From NCBI RefSeq assembly GCF_004337985.1, contig NC_043741.1, forward strand, positions 3,782,953-3,846,952: a DNA stretch of 64,000 nt, in the 5' to 3' direction. Numbering within the stretch: position 1 is the first letter of the stretch; each line of letters begins with the position of its first letter. Position numbers and translations under genes: made by a program. The notes below the pieces were generated by a model. It saw nothing but the letters and a program-made list of their open reading frames with translations, had not been told where the DNA came from and did no database searches. The DNA comes from Pyricularia pennisetigena. Its lineage: Eukaryota > Ascomycota > Sordariomycetes > Magnaporthales > Pyriculariaceae. Below are positions 60,362-64,000 of this stretch, in pieces.

Positions 60362-61738
60362 TCATAACTCGGGTTTCTGCGCCCAGATAAAGTGGAACGG
60401 TACATATGCATGGACGTTTGTTGGCTGGTCGGCATGCATCGAATCGAGGACGCGACAGGAGAGACCTTCGACCTCTTCACACGGGATTCCCATCTGCTCG
60501 GCCTTGGCGGCAAGTACAGGCACAAGCTCAGCCACGACCACCCGAAATAGATAGCCAGCCCTTGACAGTCGGCGACTCATTGCCCAAGTCCCCACGGGGA
60601 TGTTGAAGACACGCCGCTGTATGTTGACATAGCCGAGCCTCTCGAGCTCGTGCGGGAGTTGCTCGGCGACATAAATCTGGAAGCCGCTGTGTCGAGCCAG
60701 CAAGCGTTCTATTAAATCGTATAGTTCGATGAGCGGAAAGTCGTCGGGCATGCTTCCGTCGTCGCATGAAACTTTTGGATATATCTCTTGGAATTCAATC
60801 CAGCCGCCCGGTTTCAGCTTATCGAAAGCTGTCGCGGCTACTTTTATAGGGTCTCTGAGAACGCTTGCAGTGACTCGCAAGTGCACATAATCAAAAATAC
60901 CGTCCCTGCCCCAGGCGTCCTCTTCAATGTCATCGACGACAAAATTGACGTTGGGAGGAACCCACACAGGCTGCACGGGCGACAGATCTATGCCAGTGAC
61001 TTGGGCGCTTGGAAAAGCATCTCCCACTTGAGCTTGTCAGTAGTCTGATGATAGATGGGCCTGGAGTGACGATTGGAGGGATCGAACATACTCTCAATAG
61101 CCCATTGACCAAAGCCGGTTCCGAGGTCGACGATTCTCTGCGGGTTATCCCCGATTGGTGCAAGAAAAAGTTTCCCTTTAAGCAGCGTCAAGGCCATCGA
61201 GTGTCGTAGGCTTTCACGACCTTCTTCGTTCTCATCGTTGGGTATAGGATATCTCCCGTACTTGTATTTGTCTTGTGGAAAGGAAAGTCAGATCTGGCGT
61301 GATTAAGTGTTGTAGCCCCCCGTGCCGATCCAAGCCTTTTCCAAGAAGCTGCGGGAAAATGGTGTTTCTAATTATGAGGGCAAACAACTCACGATAACGT
61401 CTGTCACATATATATTTAGTCCCGAATCAGCAAAAGTATAGCGAGGGCGAGCGTGCAAGATATGGGCACTATGTGAAGCATCATGCTCACCTTCCGTGCT
61501 CATGGATATGTGCATATATACTTGAAGTCACCGAACCAACTTCAGAAGAGCCATCGATAGATGGATCATAATCCGAGGTGATTGTAAAATCCCTTCCATC
61601 TAGTTCGAGAGACGAGTCACTGGAGGAAACTTGCTCATGGACATCGACCTGTCCCTCCATCCTGAGACGAAGGAGTTCGGGAGAGACAAGGCCAGCTCTC
61701 TCGAGTGCGTCGAGGGAAACGGGGAGTGCGTCGTACAT
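60362..61738 (-). CDS. LaeA-like SAM-dependent methyltransferase with an 8-nt micro-exon (366 aa)
   Basis: Minus-strand exons 61738-61491, 61400-61393 (8 bp), 61271-61092 and 61026-60362; introns of 90, 121 and 65 bp. The micro-exon ACGTTATC sits between a GACAG acceptor and a GTGAGT donor; with it the chain reads HEHGRRYHKYKYGRYPIPND, exactly the conserved LaeA-like block, while without it the frames cannot be joined. Motif I is RIVDLGTGFGQWAIE (about 131-145), followed by VTGIDLSPVQPVWVPPNVNF and DDIEED, then LKPGGWIEFQEIYPKVSCDDGSM and the C-terminal helical part. The N-terminal 80 residues are Ser/Asp-rich and disordered (VGSVTSSIYAHIHEHG at their end). It would transfer methyl groups from SAM; the target is unknown. 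LaeA itself acts in the nucleus on secondary-metabolite control, but this wider family is large in fungi, so no symbol is given. Confidence 0.85.
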
Positions 61739-63783
61739 TGGCAGTTTCTTGATTCTTGATTGAGATGCCCCGAAACAAAGACCTCTTCAGACCTGTATGA
61801 AGCGAAGCCCGGTCGACGATATGCTTCAGTTGAACATCTCTTGGGGCATATACAGGCCTGTGGGCTAGTTGTAAGCTGTAGATGCCCACTATCCGTGGCG
61901 CTAGAGTTTGTTTGAAGCTTATAAAGGAAAATGGCCGGATCCATAAAGGGACAAGAAGGAGCAGGCCCAGTTCCGACGTGGCGGGCCTGGTCGACCCGAG
62001 GGTCTGGGACCACACAGCTTACCAAGTGTACCAAGTGGACAAGTCGTCGCTAAGCGTCAGGAGACGGCAGAATGGCTAACGTGGGCGAGGCGCTAGCGCT
62101 AGTTTTGGAAGGCCTAGCATGCTGCCTAGTTTGACGGCCGTATGTCAAAAAGACGACGATGCCATGACCACGCCGCAAGCCACGAATCCACGATTAGCAC
62201 TTGCGCAATGACCTGAAAGCCAGGGAGGACCGTAACCCTAGGACAGCCGATCAACCATGGGGTGGTTGGGTCCGGACGTTGATCTTCGCTGCCTCGTTGC
62301 AGGCGGGACTTTTTGAAACTGTTGGAATTCTACCTACCGTCTGGCAGGGTTGTGAGTAGTCCCTTGCCCGATTACCTTATTTGCCCTACCAGGCGACTTG
62401 GTAAGTGCCGATATGTGGGATAAAACTACCTAGTTTAGGCGTCTAAGATCAAAGTTAGGTAGGTACAGCTCGGCACCCGAGTACTGACTGCATTGAGCAG
62501 GTAGATATCTTGGTAAGGGTAGGTGCCGGTTTTGTTATGGGGTTAGTTTGTATGAAATTGCTGTTTAAATTTCAAGAAGAAAAATGAAGATTTATTCTAT
62601 GTGCTAAATCTGACCACCTGAAATGCCGGCCGGCCGAGCATCAGTATTTGTTGTTCGGCTTGGCAGATTGGCAGTGGAGGAAAACTCGTTGCCATCCGGA
62701 CCGCTGAAAGGTGAGTAAATTCTTCCATCTGGCGGCATGGAAAGAAACGTCGCATATATGATGACTACATCAGAATCCAAGAAAGAAATGGGCGATTGAG
62801 TGCATCTCCTTTTTTTTTTTCTCTCTTTTTTCTTCTTCTTCTCCATGACCAGCAGGCCATCCACAACCCCACACATGGCAATCGATCCAACATCGTGGAC
62901 TCGAATCGCCCGTACCTATCGCTATCTCACCCCGGGCTCGATTTGCTCGCCTTATAAGATCCCACCGTCTAGCGCTCAGGACTGTGGATCGGGAAGCTCG
63001 CCTCCCAAGTTTCCTCGGGCCATTCGAACTCAGCTATAAAGCCACCCATGGACGATGAAGATCAAGGCTGACAAATAACAAACTCTGGGCTTGCAGCTTG
63101 TCCTACTGCGCTAGGCAGCACACGAGACTCTTCGCACCACTTGAAATTGTGAATTTGCATACAATCAAAGCGCCGCCGACCTCATTCTACATTCGAGAGG
63201 AGCTTTTGCTGTATAGGTAGATAGGTAGGGAGGTAAACTTGAAGAGCTTCCGATAAGTTGCTGTAGAAGGTCGCACCCTGACATCGGTCGGTAGGATAGA
63301 TGTGGTTGACTCAAGTGGGGCCAACGCGTACTCGCTGCTTCTCAGGTCCCCACCTTGCAAGCCAACACGCGTTAAGCTGTTTTGCGTCCTAAATCCTAAA
63401 TCGCGTCTGCTAACCCGCGTTTTTGCTGGTCATTCGATTTCGAATGCTGGGCAACCATCCAAATGTACCAATCCGTATCCACCATCTGAGAGGACCTGAT
63501 TTCTCACGTCAACCCACCTCAACTACGATACAATTGACGTGATTCTGGGCCATCAGAAACTCTATCGACGTTATACTACGTCGCTGACCATACTATTGGA
63601 GTTTCGGGCCAGAAATCATTCTTCTACAACACGCAGACGCGCTAAATTGGACCAGCGACACTGTCTAGCATTGATAACTCAAAAAAGCCTGTCGACGGCC
63701 GACGTCCGGTCCTGCCCACATGAGAGTCGTCGGCACCGCTTTCGACGCGTCTACAACCTGCATATAGCACCCCGCACCCGAAA
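61739..63783. other. Divergent intergenic region, no supported gene
   Basis: About 2 kb between the methyltransferase and CDC45. It contains TAGGTA/TACCTA-type words at 62333-62530 and 63212-63238, and a pyrimidine run at 62807-62842. No supported gene. Confidence 0.55.
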
Positions 63784-64000
63784 ATGCATCTCCCACGGCC
63801 CCTGATATCGAAACTATACCTGCACCTACAGAAGACGCGCCACGCCCTCGCACCGCCCGTCCTGATCCTCGTCGCCCTCGAGCCCGACGCACTCTGCGCC
63901 TGCCGCATCCTCACCCGCCTCCTCAAACATGATTACATCCCGCACAAGATCCAGCCCGTTTCGGGCTACGCGGATCTCGAGCGCGTCGGCCGGGACCTTG
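63784..64000 (+). CDS. cdc45: CDC45 replication initiation factor, N-terminal part (72 codons, runs off the window)
   Basis: The frame starts at ATG 63784 and stays open to the window edge, so it is a partial gene. The first residues (HLPRPLISKLYLHL) are followed by PPVLILVALEPDALCACRIL and HDYIPHKIQPVSGYADLERV. This is the highly conserved start of the CDC45 family (DHH-phosphoesterase-like fold), which with MCM and GINS forms the CMG helicase at replication forks in the nucleus. No intron is seen in this part. The rest of the gene lies beyond position 64000. Identification is firm despite the short piece. Confidence 0.9.
   Translation, partial: MHLPRPLISKLYLHLQKTRHALAPPVLILVALEPDALCACRILTRLLKHDYIPHKIQPVSGYADLERVGRDL

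Overview
The window is nuclear DNA of a filamentous ascomycete. Genes carry short introns (about 59-200 bp) with GT..AG ends and CTAAC/CTGAC branch points. The gene set is fungal: a CPSase-ATCase fusion (Ura2/PyrABCN), a Dicer-like protein, a vacuolar TRP channel (Yvc1), a GH10 xylanase, LaeA-like methyltransferases. A Sordariomycete is likely. A Magnaporthales plant associate is my guess, from the style of the proteins and one small secreted protein with a MAX-effector-like cysteine layout, but the sequence does not prove it. Three assembly gaps (7714-7883, 13403-13692, 56960-57904) abut A/T homopolymers, and two Ns sit at 2242-2243.

Layout. 1-13.7 kb is gene-poor: a cysteine-free secreted Asn/Phe/Gln-rich protein (2703-3194), a single-pass membrane protein with one intron (5482-6757) and a disordered Ser/Pro-rich protein (7937-9600), then about 4 kb without a supported gene. 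13.7-31.9 kb is housekeeping: a Pcl-type cyclin, pyridoxamine-phosphate oxidase, the 2241-residue Ura2, Yvc1 and a 70-residue membrane protein. 34-44.4 kb holds an 820-residue unrecognised protein, a Tap42-like PP2A regulator and Dicer-like 1. 46.3-61.7 kb is the accessory part: GH10 xylanase, JmjC oxygenase, a five-exon cytochrome P450, the small secreted effector-like protein, and two convergent LaeA-like methyltransferases with extremely small exons (21, 23 and 8 nt). The window ends in the first 72 codons of CDC45.

Links between genes. Ura2 makes carbamoyl-aspartate, Pdx3 makes pyridoxal phosphate, Tap42 and the cyclin belong to nutrient and cell-cycle signalling, and Dicer to RNA silencing; each is an independent unit and there are no operons. 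The xylanase, P450, secreted protein and methyltransferases could serve host interaction or secondary metabolism, but no polyketide or peptide synthetase backbone gene is visible here, so a biosynthetic cluster is not established.

Method note. Exon junctions were read by eye and checked for phase. Several apparent ORF starts are TTG or GTG and were replaced by the first ATG or by a spliced exon. No database search was run.
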